This document shows, piece after piece, positions 17,859 to 26,261 of a stretch of 64,000 bases of DNA; the first letter of the stretch is position 1; each line of letters opens with the position of its first letter. Position numbers and translations under genes: made by a program. The DNA is from JBKBUF01 sp046290815 (GTDB lineage Bacteria > Bacteroidota > Bacteroidia > Cytophagales > Cytophagaceae): positions 62,001 to 126,000 of the forward strand of contig JBKBUF010000011.1 in NCBI GenBank assembly GCA_046290815.1, in the 5' to 3' direction. The notes below the pieces were generated by a model that did no database searches, was not told the origin of the DNA, and was given only the letters and a program-made list of their open reading frames with translations.

Positions 17859-18650
17859 ATGCAAAATTATTCCTATGGCATATGTTCTTTAAGCGTAGTG
17901 CCTGTCAGAACGGAACCATCTGATAAAGCGGAGTTGGGAAGCCAACTATTATTCGGAGACGTTTTTACCATTACCGGACGATCAGAAGACGGTAAGTGGG
18001 TTAGCATAGTGCAACTTCAGGATGAGTATAAAGGATGGATAGACGTAAAACAATATGAGGAGGTTGGTCCTGAATATTACAGTGAATATAAAAAACTGAC
18101 CTGGCCTGTTGTGAATGATATGATTGGGCTGGTTCAGGGAGCAGGGAAAGTCTTTCCGATTCTTATGGGTAGCAGTCTTCCTTTCTTTTATGAAGAAAAG
18201 GTAATTATTGGTAAAAACATCCTTAAATATACCGGGGAAGTAAGTCTCGTTGCCCCTAATCCTGATTTTGGATTAATCGAGCGAAACTCCCGCCTTTTTA
18301 TCGGAGCGCCCTACTTATGGGGAGGAAAAACTCATTTCGGTATAGACTGCTCAGGTTTCGTGCAACAGGTTTTAAAAATGTCAGGGTATAAAATACCCAG
18401 AGACGCCTATTTGCAGGCTGAGGCTGGGATAAAAGTTGATAAAAATGAAGCCCGTCCGGGTGATCTGGCATTTTTTCATAATGCACATGGTAAAATATTT
18501 CATGTGGGTATTTTACTTAGTAATCAGCATATTATACATGCATCTGGAGAGGTAAGGATAGATATTTTTGATGAAACAGGAATTTTTAATCCTCAAAAAC
18601 AGTCATATACCCACAAACTGGCATCAATTGTCAGGATCCTTGGAGTTTGA
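17859..18650 (+). CDS. C40 family (NlpC/P60) peptidase with SH3-type N-terminus
   Basis: 263 residues. The N-terminal ~90 residues form bacterial SH3-like folds (SLSVVPVRTEPSDKAELGSQLLFG, then GWIDVKQYE). The C-terminal half is an NlpC/P60 cysteine peptidase with Cys in DCSGFVQQVLK, His in FHVGILLSNQHIIHA and the following His. Such enzymes cleave peptidoglycan stem peptides, usually gamma-D-Glu-diamino acid bonds. No signal peptide is obvious, so it may act on recycled cytoplasmic muropeptides or leave by another route. It is the last gene of the tsaD-smpB run. Confidence 0.9.
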   Translation: MQNYSYGICSLSVVPVRTEPSDKAELGSQLLFGDVFTITGRSEDGKWVSIVQLQDEYKGWIDVKQYEEVGPEYYSEYKKLTWPVVNDMIGLVQGAGKVFPILMGSSLPFFYEEKVIIGKNILKYTGEVSLVAPNPDFGLIERNSRLFIGAPYLWGGKTHFGIDCSGFVQQVLKMSGYKIPRDAYLQAEAGIKVDKNEARPGDLAFFHNAHGKIFHVGILLSNQHIIHASGEVRIDIFDETGIFNPQKQSYTHKLASIVRILGV

Positions 18651-18681
18651 TTTCATTTACTTTTGTCGGTAAGGGATAGGG

Positions 18682-18703
18682 ATTAAGGAAAATAATCCTT
18701 AAT
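18682..18703 (+). terminator. AT-rich hairpin, possible terminator of the tsaD-smpB-NlpC run
   Basis: An 8-bp perfect stem (18682-18689 with 18696-18703), loop AAATAA, followed by TTTT. It overlaps a -7-like TAATTTTG (18700-18707) that may belong to the rpsA promoter, although no well-placed TTG lies 19 bases before it. The stem is AT-rich, so termination would be weak. Confidence 0.4.
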
Positions 18704-18790
18704 TTTGCAGTCCTTTTTAAAAATTAATGTATAACTAAATTTCAGTCGATTTGCCCGCCGGCTGATGTAATAAGGGCATATTTAATTTTT

Positions 18791-20671
18791 ATGGCAAAAC
18801 AACAAGACGATTTCAACTGGGACATTAGTACTAAAGGTTTCGGTGGAAATTACAGCGAGAAAGAAAGAGCAGAGCTTGAGAAACTTTATTCAGGTACTCT
18901 TTCTGAAGTAGCAGAAAAAGAAGTAGTAACAGGTACAATTGTTGGTATTACAGACAGAGATGTTATTCTTAACATCGGTTCTAAGTCTGACGGTTTGGTA
19001 CCGCTTTCTGAATTCAGAGACATGGAAAACATGAAAGTGGGTCAGGAAGTAGAAGTTTATGTAGAAGATCAGGAAGATGCACAAGGACAGCTTATCTTAT
19101 CAAGAAGAAAAGCTAAAATTGTAAAAGCATGGGATAACATCCAGAAAGCACTTGATCAGGATCTGGTTATTGAAGGTATCGTTAAGAGAAGAACCAAAGG
19201 TGGACTTATTCTTGATATTTTCGGTGTTGAAGCATTCTTACCAGGTTCTCAGATCGACGTGAAGCCAATCAGAGATTTTGATGTTTTCGTTGGTAAGAAA
19301 ATGGAAGTGAAAGTTGTGAAGATCAATTATACTAACGACAACGTGGTGGTATCTCACAAAGTGCTTATCGAGAAAGATATTGAAAAACAAAAAGCTGAAA
19401 TACTTAACAACCTTGAGAAAGGTCAGGTACTTGAAGGTGTTATCAAAAATATGACCAACTTCGGTGTATTCATCGACCTTGGTGGTGTTGACGGACTTCT
19501 TCACATTACTGATATCAGCTGGGGCAGAATCAATCATCCTGAAGAAGTACTTAAACTTGACCAGAAGGTTAACGTGGTGGTTCTTGATTTTGATGATGAG
19601 AAGAAGAGAATTTCATTGGGTATGAAGCAGCTTACACCTCATCCTTGGGATTCATTGACTGAAGATATTCAGGTTGGATCTAAAGTAAAAGGTAAAATAG
19701 TTAACGTTGCTGATTACGGTGCATTCCTTGAAATACTTCCGGGTGTTGAAGGTTTGATCCACGTTTCTGAAATGTCATGGTCTCAGCATTTAAGAAATCC
19801 TCAGGATTTTATAAACGTAGGTGATGAGCTGGAAGCAGTTGTTCTTACTCTTGACAGAGAAGAAAGAAAAATGTCTCTTGGTATCAAACAACTTACTGAA
19901 GATCCATGGACTAAACAAGATGTTCTTACCAAATATGCTGTTGGAACAAAACATTCAGGTATTGTAAGAAATCTTACCAACTTCGGATTGTTCATTGAGC
20001 TTGAAGAAGGAATCGATGGATTAGTACACGTAAGTGATCTTTCATGGACAAAGAAAATCAAACATCCATCTGAATTTGTTAAAGTTGGAGATAAACTTGA
20101 AGTTGTAGTGCTTGAGCTTGATGCTGAAAACAGAAGACTAGCATTAGGACATAAACAACTTGAGGAAAATCCTTGGAACACTTTTGAGACTATCTTCACA
20201 ATAGGATCAGTTCATAAAGGAACAATTATTCAGAAGAATGATAAAGGTGGCGTAGTTGAACTTCCTTACGGAATTGAAGGCTTTGCTGCTATCAAACATC
20301 TGGCAAAAGAGGATGGCAAACTTGCAGAAGCAGGTGAGTCTATCGATTTCAAAGTTTTAGAATTTTCTAAGGATGAAAAAAAGATAGTATTGTCACATAC
20401 TAAAACTTTCTCTGAGCCTCAGGAAGACGCTCCTGCGAAAGAAGCTAAAAAAGCAGCAAAACCTAAAGCTGCAAAACCTGCAGGTTCAGATGCAGAGAAA
20501 TCTACATTAGGAGATATTGAAGCATTGTCTGATCTGAAGAAACAGCTTTCAGGAGAAGCTTCAGCAGAAGAGAAGAAAAAGCCTGCAAAGGTTAAAGCTG
20601 AGGAAGGTGCAGAAGAGCCGAAGAAAAAAGCTGCCAAAAAAGCCAAAGAAGAAGGCGAAGGAGCTGAATAA
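18791..20671 (+). CDS. rpsA: 30S ribosomal protein S1
   Basis: 626 residues with six S1 RNA-binding repeats starting near residues 45, 125, 210, 297, 382 and 470. Repeats 3-5 are the most canonical (for example NFGVFIDLGGVDGLLHITD). The last ~80 residues are a low-complexity Lys/Ala/Glu tail, as in other Bacteroidota S1 proteins. S1 helps the 30S subunit bind mRNA leaders; its role is thought to be large in this phylum because Shine-Dalgarno sites are weak. Codon choice is noticeably cleaner than in its neighbours, as expected for a highly expressed gene. A leader of about 85-130 bases precedes it, and a strong terminator follows. Confidence 0.97.
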   Translation: MAKQQDDFNWDISTKGFGGNYSEKERAELEKLYSGTLSEVAEKEVVTGTIVGITDRDVILNIGSKSDGLVPLSEFRDMENMKVGQEVEVYVEDQEDAQGQLILSRRKAKIVKAWDNIQKALDQDLVIEGIVKRRTKGGLILDIFGVEAFLPGSQIDVKPIRDFDVFVGKKMEVKVVKINYTNDNVVVSHKVLIEKDIEKQKAEILNNLEKGQVLEGVIKNMTNFGVFIDLGGVDGLLHITDISWGRINHPEEVLKLDQKVNVVVLDFDDEKKRISLGMKQLTPHPWDSLTEDIQVGSKVKGKIVNVADYGAFLEILPGVEGLIHVSEMSWSQHLRNPQDFINVGDELEAVVLTLDREERKMSLGIKQLTEDPWTKQDVLTKYAVGTKHSGIVRNLTNFGLFIELEEGIDGLVHVSDLSWTKKIKHPSEFVKVGDKLEVVVLELDAENRRLALGHKQLEENPWNTFETIFTIGSVHKGTIIQKNDKGGVVELPYGIEGFAAIKHLAKEDGKLAEAGESIDFKVLEFSKDEKKIVLSHTKTFSEPQEDAPAKEAKKAAKPKAAKPAGSDAEKSTLGDIEALSDLKKQLSGEASAEEKKKPAKVKAEEGAEEPKKKAAKKAKEEGEGAE

Positions 20672-20680
20672 ATATGAATA

Positions 20681-20710
20681 CAAAAATGCCCGAAAGGGCA
20701 TTTTTGTTAT
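20681..20710 (+). terminator. rpsA terminator
   Basis: An 11-bp perfect stem (20681-20691 with 20696-20706) closed by a GAAA tetraloop, with T-rich arms. It begins ten bases after the rpsA stop. Confidence 0.92.
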
Positions 20711-20718
20711 AACATATA

Positions 20719-20750
20719 TTTTGAAGATCTGATTATTCTTTATAAGTTTG
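20719..20750 (+). promoter_or_regulatory. promoter of tRNA-Cys
   Basis: TTTTG (20719-20723), a 19-base spacer and TAAGTTTG (20743-20750) match the Bacteroidota consensus. The predicted transcript start is just ahead of the tRNA at 20762. Confidence 0.8.
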
Positions 20751-20761
20751 TACACATTCAA

Positions 20762-20832
20762 GGTTCCGTGGCCGAGAGGCTAGGCAGAGGTCTGCAAAAC
20801 CTTGTACAGCGGTTCGAATCCGCTCGGAACCT
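20762..20832 (+). tRNA. tRNA-Cys (GCA)
   Basis: The acceptor stem GGTTCCG pairs with CGGAACC, the T arm is AGCGG-TTCGAAT-CCGCT, and the anticodon GCA lies at 20794-20796 in loop CTGCAAA. The discriminator is T, as is usual for tRNA-Cys. The CCA end is not encoded. Confidence 0.96.
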
Positions 20833-20840
20833 CAGAAAGT

Positions 20841-20871
20841 AAAGCCCTTGCATCGCAAGGGCTTTTGTTTT
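20841..20871 (+). terminator. tRNA-Cys terminator
   Basis: An 11-bp stem (20841-20851 with 20855-20865) and a three-base loop followed by TGTTTTT, starting nine bases after the tRNA. Confidence 0.9.
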
Positions 20872-20907
20872 TATGTCAGTCGATTCTGACAGAGTGTATG
20901 AGGAGCG

Positions 20908-21444
20908 TTATACTTTGTACATTTCCTTCAAGGCAGCCCACAATTGTTTCTTTTTAGTATCTTCCTTTTGGATGGCTTTAATATTGTCTGCCAGAAGAAT
21001 TTTAAAACCTTTGTCTGTAATTTTATATTTTATCAGGCCACTGATATCCTTCAATGATGATTCAAAGCAAATAACATTATTGAAAATATGAGTTTCTTTT
21101 ATTTTTTCTGTTTCAATTTCTTTTTCAACCAGCCATAGCGTCTTATCGATATGTAAATTTACAGCTTTCAAGACCTTAGAAAGAAAATCCAGATCTGTTG
21201 GGTCATTGGGAGAAGAAAAAATTAATATGGTATCTTTTTCTATCAGCTTTTTCTTTTCTACCGGGGCAGAAACAGCAGGAATGTTCAATTTGGGAGTGCT
21301 TAAAACGGGCTGTGCAGGTTCCTTTACAGGCTCTTTGGCCGGTTCTGCTACCTGATTTACCTGTTCTGCCTGCCCTTCTGAAATAATATATATGGGTAAA
21401 TCGAAAAGTACTTTAGCTGAATAAACGTCAATATTTTCCTTCAT
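20908..21444 (-). CDS. hypothetical cytoplasmic protein
   Basis: 178 residues and no membrane segment. The N-terminal part is followed by a flexible Pro/Glu/Lys linker (~residues 30-65, with AEPAKEPVKEPAQP). The compact C-terminal domain (~70-178) contains DTILIFSSPNDPTDLDFLSKVLKAVNL and ends KKQLWAALKEMYKV. The alternation of strand and helix and the phrase about neighbouring subunits in the C-terminal domain faintly recall the small psi (HolD-like) subunit of DNA polymerase III, but this is only a resemblance and the family is not identified. It is monocistronic and divergent from the deoxyhypusine synthase homologue. Confidence 0.75.
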   Translation of the reverse strand: MKENIDVYSAKVLFDLPIYIISEGQAEQVNQVAEPAKEPVKEPAQPVLSTPKLNIPAVSAPVEKKKLIEKDTILIFSSPNDPTDLDFLSKVLKAVNLHIDKTLWLVEKEIETEKIKETHIFNNVICFESSLKDISGLIKYKITDKGFKILLADNIKAIQKEDTKKKQLWAALKEMYKV

Positions 21445-21508
21445 AAAAATAAAGTTACTGAAAATATCTCTGGTGATTTACCCTATTTATCCACAATAAA
21501 TAAATTCT

Positions 21509-21564
21509 TTTGTCAGGGAATAGGAATAGGTTTAACTTTGTTAGGAACAAGCCTTATAAGGCTT
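21509..21564 (+). promoter_or_regulatory. promoter with palindromic candidate operator, deoxyhypusine synthase homologue
   Basis: TTTG (21509-21512), a 20-base spacer and TAACTTTG (21533-21540) give a start near 21547. A perfect 16-base palindrome, AAGCCTTATAAGGCTT, covers 21549-21564, directly at the predicted start. It could be an operator or a 5' mRNA hairpin. Confidence 0.6.
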
Positions 21565-21599
21565 AATTCTTTATAATTTCTAATTAAAAATTGACGATA

Positions 21600-22571
21600 A
21601 TGAAAGGACCGATTTCTCAGTTTGTAGAGAAGCACTATTTACACTTTAATGCTGCTGCCCTGGTGGATGCAGCTAAAGGCTACGAGGCTCATCTTCTCGA
21701 AGGGGGAAAAATGATGATCACTCTTGCCGGAGCCATGAGTACTGCAGAATTGGGTAAGTCTCTTGCCGAGATGATACGTCAGGACAAGGTTCAGATTATT
21801 TCATGTACCGGCGCAAATCTGGAAGAAGACATTATGAATCTGGTAGCACACAACCATTACAAAAGAGTACCTAATTACAGAGATCTGAGTCCTGAAGACG
21901 AATGGGATTTATTGGAAAATGGATTTAACAGGGTTACAGATACTTGTATTCCTGAAGAAGAAGCTTTCAGAAGAATACAAAAGCATATATACAAACAATG
22001 GAAAGGCGCAGACAGCAATGGTGAGAGATACTTTCCACATGAATTTATGTACAAGCTTTTAAGATCTAAGGATCTGGAGCAGTATTATGAAATTGATCCG
22101 AAAAACAGCTGGGTACTGGCTGCATGCGAAAAGAACCTGCCTATAATTGTTCCGGGTTGGGAAGATTCTACCATGGGTAACATTTTTGCCTCATATTGTA
22201 TTAAAGGCGATATAAAGCCCTCCACTATGAAATCTGGAATAGAATATATGGTTTGGCTTGCAGATTGGTATATCAAAAATTCTGAGGGTAAAGGAGTGGG
22301 CTTTTTCCAGATAGGAGGGGGTATAGCAGGTGATTTTCCAATTTGCGTGGTTCCGATGCTGTATCAGGATATGGAAATGGAAAACATTCCATTCTGGAGT
22401 TATTTCTGCCAAATAAGCGATTCTACTACCAGTTACGGATCTTATTCCGGTGCTGTACCTAATGAAAAAATTACCTGGGGTAAATTAAGCACAACAACGC
22501 CAAGGTATATTGTTGAATCAGATGCTACCATCGTTGCACCATTGATTTTTGCCTGGTTGCTGGGTTGGTAA
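21600..22571 (+). CDS. deoxyhypusine synthase family protein
   Basis: 323 residues from ATG 21600 (MKGPISQFVEKHYLHFNAAAL). A TTG nine bases earlier is in frame but less likely. The fold is that of deoxyhypusine synthase: NAD-binding segments ISCTGANLEEDIMN and GGGIAGDFPICVVPM, and the active-site lysine in ITWGKLS near residue 295, which matches the enamine-forming lysine of the eukaryotic enzyme. Bacteria lack eIF5A, so bacterial homologues are thought to transfer the aminobutyl group to a polyamine (for example forming homospermidine) or to an unknown target. The gene has its own promoter and terminator. Confidence 0.9.
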   Translation: MKGPISQFVEKHYLHFNAAALVDAAKGYEAHLLEGGKMMITLAGAMSTAELGKSLAEMIRQDKVQIISCTGANLEEDIMNLVAHNHYKRVPNYRDLSPEDEWDLLENGFNRVTDTCIPEEEAFRRIQKHIYKQWKGADSNGERYFPHEFMYKLLRSKDLEQYYEIDPKNSWVLAACEKNLPIIVPGWEDSTMGNIFASYCIKGDIKPSTMKSGIEYMVWLADWYIKNSEGKGVGFFQIGGGIAGDFPICVVPMLYQDMEMENIPFWSYFCQISDSTTSYGSYSGAVPNEKITWGKLSTTTPRYIVESDATIVAPLIFAWLLGW

Positions 22572-22593
22572 GAAAAATCTGGAAGATTTTGTG

Positions 22594-22632
22594 GCCGTCT
22601 CGAACGCAAGTTTGGGACGGCTTTTTTATTTT
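22594..22632 (+). terminator. terminator of the deoxyhypusine synthase homologue
   Basis: A 12-bp stem with two G-T pairs (22594-22605 with 22610-22621), loop GCAA, then six T and more T-rich sequence. Confidence 0.92.
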
Positions 22633-22759
22633 TCATTATATTTTCATTTGAAAAACTAAGCTGTAAGTCAATGGGTTCCGAACGATGTTTTGACCTTGTT
22701 TAACATTTTTGTTTTGTCTAATGTTAAGATATAAACTATGTACTAAAAATTATTTGGTT

Positions 22760-22912
22760 ATGGGTAACTTACTTTATATTATAGCAATAGTATTAGTCAT
22801 CCTTTGGCTTATAGGATTTCTGGGATTTGGAGATACTGTTGGAGGAGTAATTCACGTATTGCTGGTTATCGCGGTAATAGCATTTCTGTTAAGAGTAATT
22901 AGAGGAGCCTGA
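22760..22912 (+). CDS. 50-residue membrane protein, DUF5670/lmo0937-like
   Basis: The likely start is the ATG at 22760 (MGNLLYIIAIVLVILWLIG). Upstream in-frame Met codons would add a polar extension. Two hydrophobic helices flank GFGDTVGGVIHVLLVIA, the standard pattern of the very small lmo0937-type membrane proteins, which are widespread and often stress-induced. Their function is unknown. The stop codon lies inside the arm of the following terminator hairpin. Confidence 0.8.
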   Translation: MGNLLYIIAIVLVILWLIGFLGFGDTVGGVIHVLLVIAVIAFLLRVIRGA

Positions 22913-22926
22913 TTTATCAGGCTTTT
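22906..22926. terminator. hairpin terminator shared by convergent genes
   Basis: An 8-bp perfect stem (22906-22913 with 22916-22923) followed by TTTT. The stem includes the stop codon of the small membrane protein gene, and the convergent thioesterase gene stops at 22929. Confidence 0.75.
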
Positions 22927-22928
22927 CC

Positions 22929-23450
22929 TCATTTTATATCTTTAAACAGATTCCTTAGTGATTGGGCATCTTCAATCTTCATGCGTCCTGCAAGCATAAG
23001 GCGTAATTCTCTTCTTCTTAATGCACTTTCATAAAACTGTTTTTCTTCTTCAGTTTCAGGAATTACCTGTGGAACTTTGCGTGGACAATTGTCCGGACCT
23101 ACTGCTACAAAGGTAAAAAATGCTTCATTACTTTTTATTTTAGTACCGGAAGGAATGTCTTCTGCCCATACCAAAATGTGCACCTCCATAGATGTATTAA
23201 ATGACCGTGTAACTTTAGCCTGAAGGGTAACAACATTTCCAAGTTTGATCGGATTAGAAAAGGATACATTATCTACAGATGCGGTAACTACAATGCTATT
23301 GGAATGTCGCTGGGCAGATATGGCAGAAACAATGTCCATCATGTGCATCATTCGTCCTCCCATAAGATTATTCAGCGTATTTGTGTCGTTGGGTAAAACC
23401 AATTCAGTCATCGTGACAAGGGAATCGGCTGCTCGTTTCTTTTCTTCCAT
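22929..23450 (-). CDS. acyl-CoA thioesterase (hotdog fold)
   Basis: 173 residues from ATG 23450, two bases after the pcm stop. An upstream in-frame TTG at 23468 would overlap pcm and is less likely. The hotdog-fold acyl-CoA hydrolase motif is clear: DTNTLNNLMGGRMMHMMDIVSAISAQRHS, then VVTASVDNVSFSNPIKLGNVV. These enzymes hydrolyse acyl-CoA to free acid and CoA in the cytoplasm. A charged C-terminal helix (RRRELRLMLAGRMK) follows. It forms an operon with pcm. Confidence 0.92.
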   Translation of the reverse strand: MEEKKRAADSLVTMTELVLPNDTNTLNNLMGGRMMHMMDIVSAISAQRHSNSIVVTASVDNVSFSNPIKLGNVVTLQAKVTRSFNTSMEVHILVWAEDIPSGTKIKSNEAFFTFVAVGPDNCPRKVPQVIPETEEEKQFYESALRRRELRLMLAGRMKIEDAQSLRNLFKDIK

Positions 23451-23452
23451 AA

Positions 23453-24115
23453 TTATTTTTTTTGCCAACCGTTTTTTCCTACCAGAGGCACGAATTTGAA
23501 ATCACCATGATCCTCTTTAATTAATTTATTATCGGTTGTTTTTTTAATGCGATACATTTGTTGTGTTTTTTCATTTCCAACTGGTATTACAAGCATTCCA
23601 CCCAGATTTAATTGTTCAATTAATTTATCCGGCACAGCAGGAGCCCCGGCGGTAACGATTATTTTATCATAAGGTGCATGTAATGGCAAGCCCTGTGTGC
23701 CGTCTCCGCAATAATTCTGAATTTTGTAATTCATTTTCCGGAAAAATTCAGAAGCTTTAAGGTATAAAGGTTTTACATATTCAATGGTAAATACTTTTGC
23801 ACCTAATTCATATAGTATTGCACTTTGGTAGCCGGAACCGGTACCAATCTCCAGAACTTTATCCCCTGGTTTTATTTCCAGTAATGAAGTTTGAATAGCT
23901 ACAGTATAAGGTTGGGAAATTGTTTGTCCTTCTCCTATAGGGAAAGCTTTATCTTCATAGGCATGTTCAAGAAATGCCTGATCAAAAAAATAGTGCCTTG
24001 GCACCGATCCTATTGCTTTCAGTACATTTTCATTATTTATACCTTTTTCCTTTAATTTTCTGACTAGCTGTTTTCTAAGTCCCTGATGACGATAGGAATC
24101 TTCCATTCTGAGCAT
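23453..24115 (-). CDS. pcm: protein-L-isoaspartate O-methyltransferase
   Basis: 220 residues. It methylates isoaspartyl residues in damaged proteins using S-adenosylmethionine. The sequence carries VPRHYFF, GEGQTISQPYTVA, the SAM motif VLEIGTGSGYQSAIL and DKIIVTAGAPAVPD, all characteristic of the family. A start at the second Met (MEDSYRHQG) is also possible. The next gene downstream, the thioesterase, begins two bases after its stop. Confidence 0.95.
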   Translation of the reverse strand: MLRMEDSYRHQGLRKQLVRKLKEKGINNENVLKAIGSVPRHYFFDQAFLEHAYEDKAFPIGEGQTISQPYTVAIQTSLLEIKPGDKVLEIGTGSGYQSAILYELGAKVFTIEYVKPLYLKASEFFRKMNYKIQNYCGDGTQGLPLHAPYDKIIVTAGAPAVPDKLIEQLNLGGMLVIPVGNEKTQQMYRIKKTTDNKLIKEDHGDFKFVPLVGKNGWQKK

Positions 24116-24247
24116 GTTTCAATTATGTAAAAAAAGATATATTTTTGTAAAGATTTTTAAAATATTTAAATTATTTAAAGCTGTACAGCTGATATTAAAA
24201 TTAGCATTTTTTTAATATATTTACTTACCATTTACACTTTACTAACT

Positions 24248-25654
24248 TTGAACCGCCGCTTTCACATTTTTGGAATTGTTTTTTCCGATTTTTTAGTTGC
24301 ATGTCTTTCGTATTTACTTTTTTATTTCTGCAGAAAATTAATTTTAGCTGAAGATCCTGCAGGATACGATGTTAAACTACTTGTAACCTATTGTTTAATA
24401 ATTGGAATTTTTTGGTTGGGGGTAAATGCAGTTTTTGGTTACTATACAGAAATATATGCTAAGTCAAGGGTCAAAGAATTATTGCTTCTATTGATTTCAA
24501 CTTTTGTAGGAGCTGTAATCGTTTTTTTTATTTTGCTCTTGGATGATCAGGGTGTCAACAATTATAAACTTTATTATCTTACTTTTGCTGCGTTTTATTT
24601 TATTCATTATTTTCTCTCTGCAGTCTCACGGATAATTTTTATTTCCTATATCAAAGAACTCATTAAGACTAAAAAGTTAAAATTCAATGCTCTGTTAATC
24701 GGGTCTGATAAGAGGGCATACGAAGTGTTTTGTGAGATTCAAAAAAGTTTTCACATACTTGGTTTAGATCTTATAGGCTACGTTCATGTAAATGGCGCTC
24801 GCCCGGTTTCTGATCTTTGCGACAAGATTCCCGATCTTGGTACCGTAAAAGATCTGGACAAAATTATTAAAGAGAATAATGTTGAGCAGGTAATTATTGC
24901 AGTCGAAGCTTCAGAAAATGACAAAATAAATTCTTTGCTGGCACGGCTTTACAGATACAATTTGCGCATAAGTATAATTCCTGATTTCTACCATCTGATT
25001 CTTGGGTCGGTTAAAGTAAATCAGGTTTTCGGTATTCCCCTAGTAGAAATAAATCAGGATCTTATTCCACAGTGGCAGAAAATTTTGAAAAGGGGGATAG
25101 ATATTTCAATTTCCTTATTCGTGCTGATATTCGGTTTCCCGGTTTTGTTATTGATTGCTCTGATAACAAAAGTAACTTCAAAGGGACCGATATTCTTTTT
25201 GCAGGAAAGAGTAGGAAAAAACGGAAAGCCTTTTAAAATTATAAAATTCAGAAGTATGTATGTGGGTGCGGAGAAAAAAGGCCCGGCCTTAAGTTCTGAT
25301 TATGACCCACGTATTACCCCATGGGGCAGATTTATGCGTAAGGGTAGGATAGATGAATTTCCTCAATTTTTTAATGTATTGAAAGGGGATATGTCTTTGG
25401 TCGGCCCAAGACCGGAAAGACAATATTACATAGATCAGATTGCTTCAAGAGCTCCACATTATCTGCATTTACATCGTGTTCGGCCAGGTATAACCTCTCT
25501 AGGTCAGGTAAAATTCGGATATGCAGAGAATGTCGATGAGATGGTCAAAAGGCTCAAATATGATATATTGTATATCGAAAATATGTCTCTGGCTTTAGAT
25601 TTCAGGATAATACTTTACACAGTTGTTATCATGGCACAGGGGCGAGGAAAATAG
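24248..25654 (+). CDS. polyprenyl glycosylphosphotransferase (WcaJ-like sugar transferase)
   Basis: 468 residues. The N-terminus has about four membrane helices (residues 5-130), a Rossmann-like domain follows (~145-255) and the C-terminus (~275-468) is a bacterial sugar transferase domain: KRGIDISISL, GPIFFLQERVGKNGKPFKIIKFRSM, RKGRIDEFPQFFNVLKGDMSLVGPRPE. It loads the first sugar-1-phosphate onto undecaprenyl phosphate for exopolysaccharide. The start is a TTG at 24248 and no ATG is available; that TTG forms the end of TAACTTTG (24243-24250), a perfect -7-like element, so the gene may be nearly leaderless or the element fortuitous. It sits three bases before riboflavin synthase, with no other polysaccharide genes adjacent. 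Confidence 0.93.
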   Translation: MNRRFHIFGIVFSDFLVACLSYLLFYFCRKLILAEDPAGYDVKLLVTYCLIIGIFWLGVNAVFGYYTEIYAKSRVKELLLLLISTFVGAVIVFFILLLDDQGVNNYKLYYLTFAAFYFIHYFLSAVSRIIFISYIKELIKTKKLKFNALLIGSDKRAYEVFCEIQKSFHILGLDLIGYVHVNGARPVSDLCDKIPDLGTVKDLDKIIKENNVEQVIIAVEASENDKINSLLARLYRYNLRISIIPDFYHLILGSVKVNQVFGIPLVEINQDLIPQWQKILKRGIDISISLFVLIFGFPVLLLIALITKVTSKGPIFFLQERVGKNGKPFKIIKFRSMYVGAEKKGPALSSDYDPRITPWGRFMRKGRIDEFPQFFNVLKGDMSLVGPRPERQYYIDQIASRAPHYLHLHRVRPGITSLGQVKFGYAENVDEMVKRLKYDILYIENMSLALDFRIILYTVVIMAQGRGK

Positions 25655-25657
25655 GCC

Positions 25658-26248
25658 ATGTTTACAGGAATAATAGAAAGTCTCGGCCAGGTAGTTTCAC
25701 TGGAAAAACAAGGAACAAATATTAAATTTCGCATTTCTTCTAGCCTCACACCGGAATTAAAAGTTGATCAGAGCCTTTCCCATAATGGGGTTTGTCTGAC
25801 TGTTACAGAAAAAGCAGGATCGGAATACGCTGTAGTGGCAGTGGAAGAAACCTTAAAAAAAACCACGCTAGGTCAATTAAAATCAGGGGATTTTGTTAAT
25901 TTGGAACGCTCAATGCCTGCAAACGGAAGATTTGACGGACATGTTGTTCAAGGTCATGTCGACCAAAAAGCCATATGTGTTTCCAGAGAGGAAAAGGGGG
26001 GGAGCTGGATATTTAAATTTTCTTTTGAAAAAAATGAAGAATTAATAGTCGAAAAAGGCTCGATTTGCGTAAACGGCATTAGCTTAACAGTTTTCGATTG
26101 TAACAAGGGATCATTTTCCGTTTCTATTATCCCCTATACATTTGAACATACAACATTGAAGTACTTGTATCCCGGGCAGGAAGTCAATATAGAATTTGAT
26201 GTTCTCGGAAAATACATTAAAAATATTCTGGAAAAGAGATTTAACTAA
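25658..26248 (+). CDS. ribE: riboflavin synthase (alpha chain)
   Basis: 196 residues, full length. It converts two 6,7-dimethyl-8-ribityllumazine molecules into riboflavin and a pyrimidine product. The start MFTGIIE is invariant in the family. Two tandem lumazine-binding repeats follow: residues 1-95, with SLSHNGVCLTV, and 96-190, with KGSICVNGISLTV and GHVVQGHVDQ between them. It begins three bases after the glycosyltransferase stop, so the two are co-transcribed, and a LytTR regulator follows 13 bases later. Confidence 0.97.
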   Translation: MFTGIIESLGQVVSLEKQGTNIKFRISSSLTPELKVDQSLSHNGVCLTVTEKAGSEYAVVAVEETLKKTTLGQLKSGDFVNLERSMPANGRFDGHVVQGHVDQKAICVSREEKGGSWIFKFSFEKNEELIVEKGSICVNGISLTVFDCNKGSFSVSIIPYTFEHTTLKYLYPGQEVNIEFDVLGKYIKNILEKRFN

Positions 26249-26261
26249 AGTCATTTATCAA

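Noticed and set aside
18708..18790. Riboswitch or known ribosomal-protein leader before rpsA
   Set aside because: GC-rich patches are present, but no conserved leader structure could be recognised.
21591..21599. TTG start for the deoxyhypusine synthase homologue
   Set aside because: The ATG nine bases later gives the usual family N-terminus.
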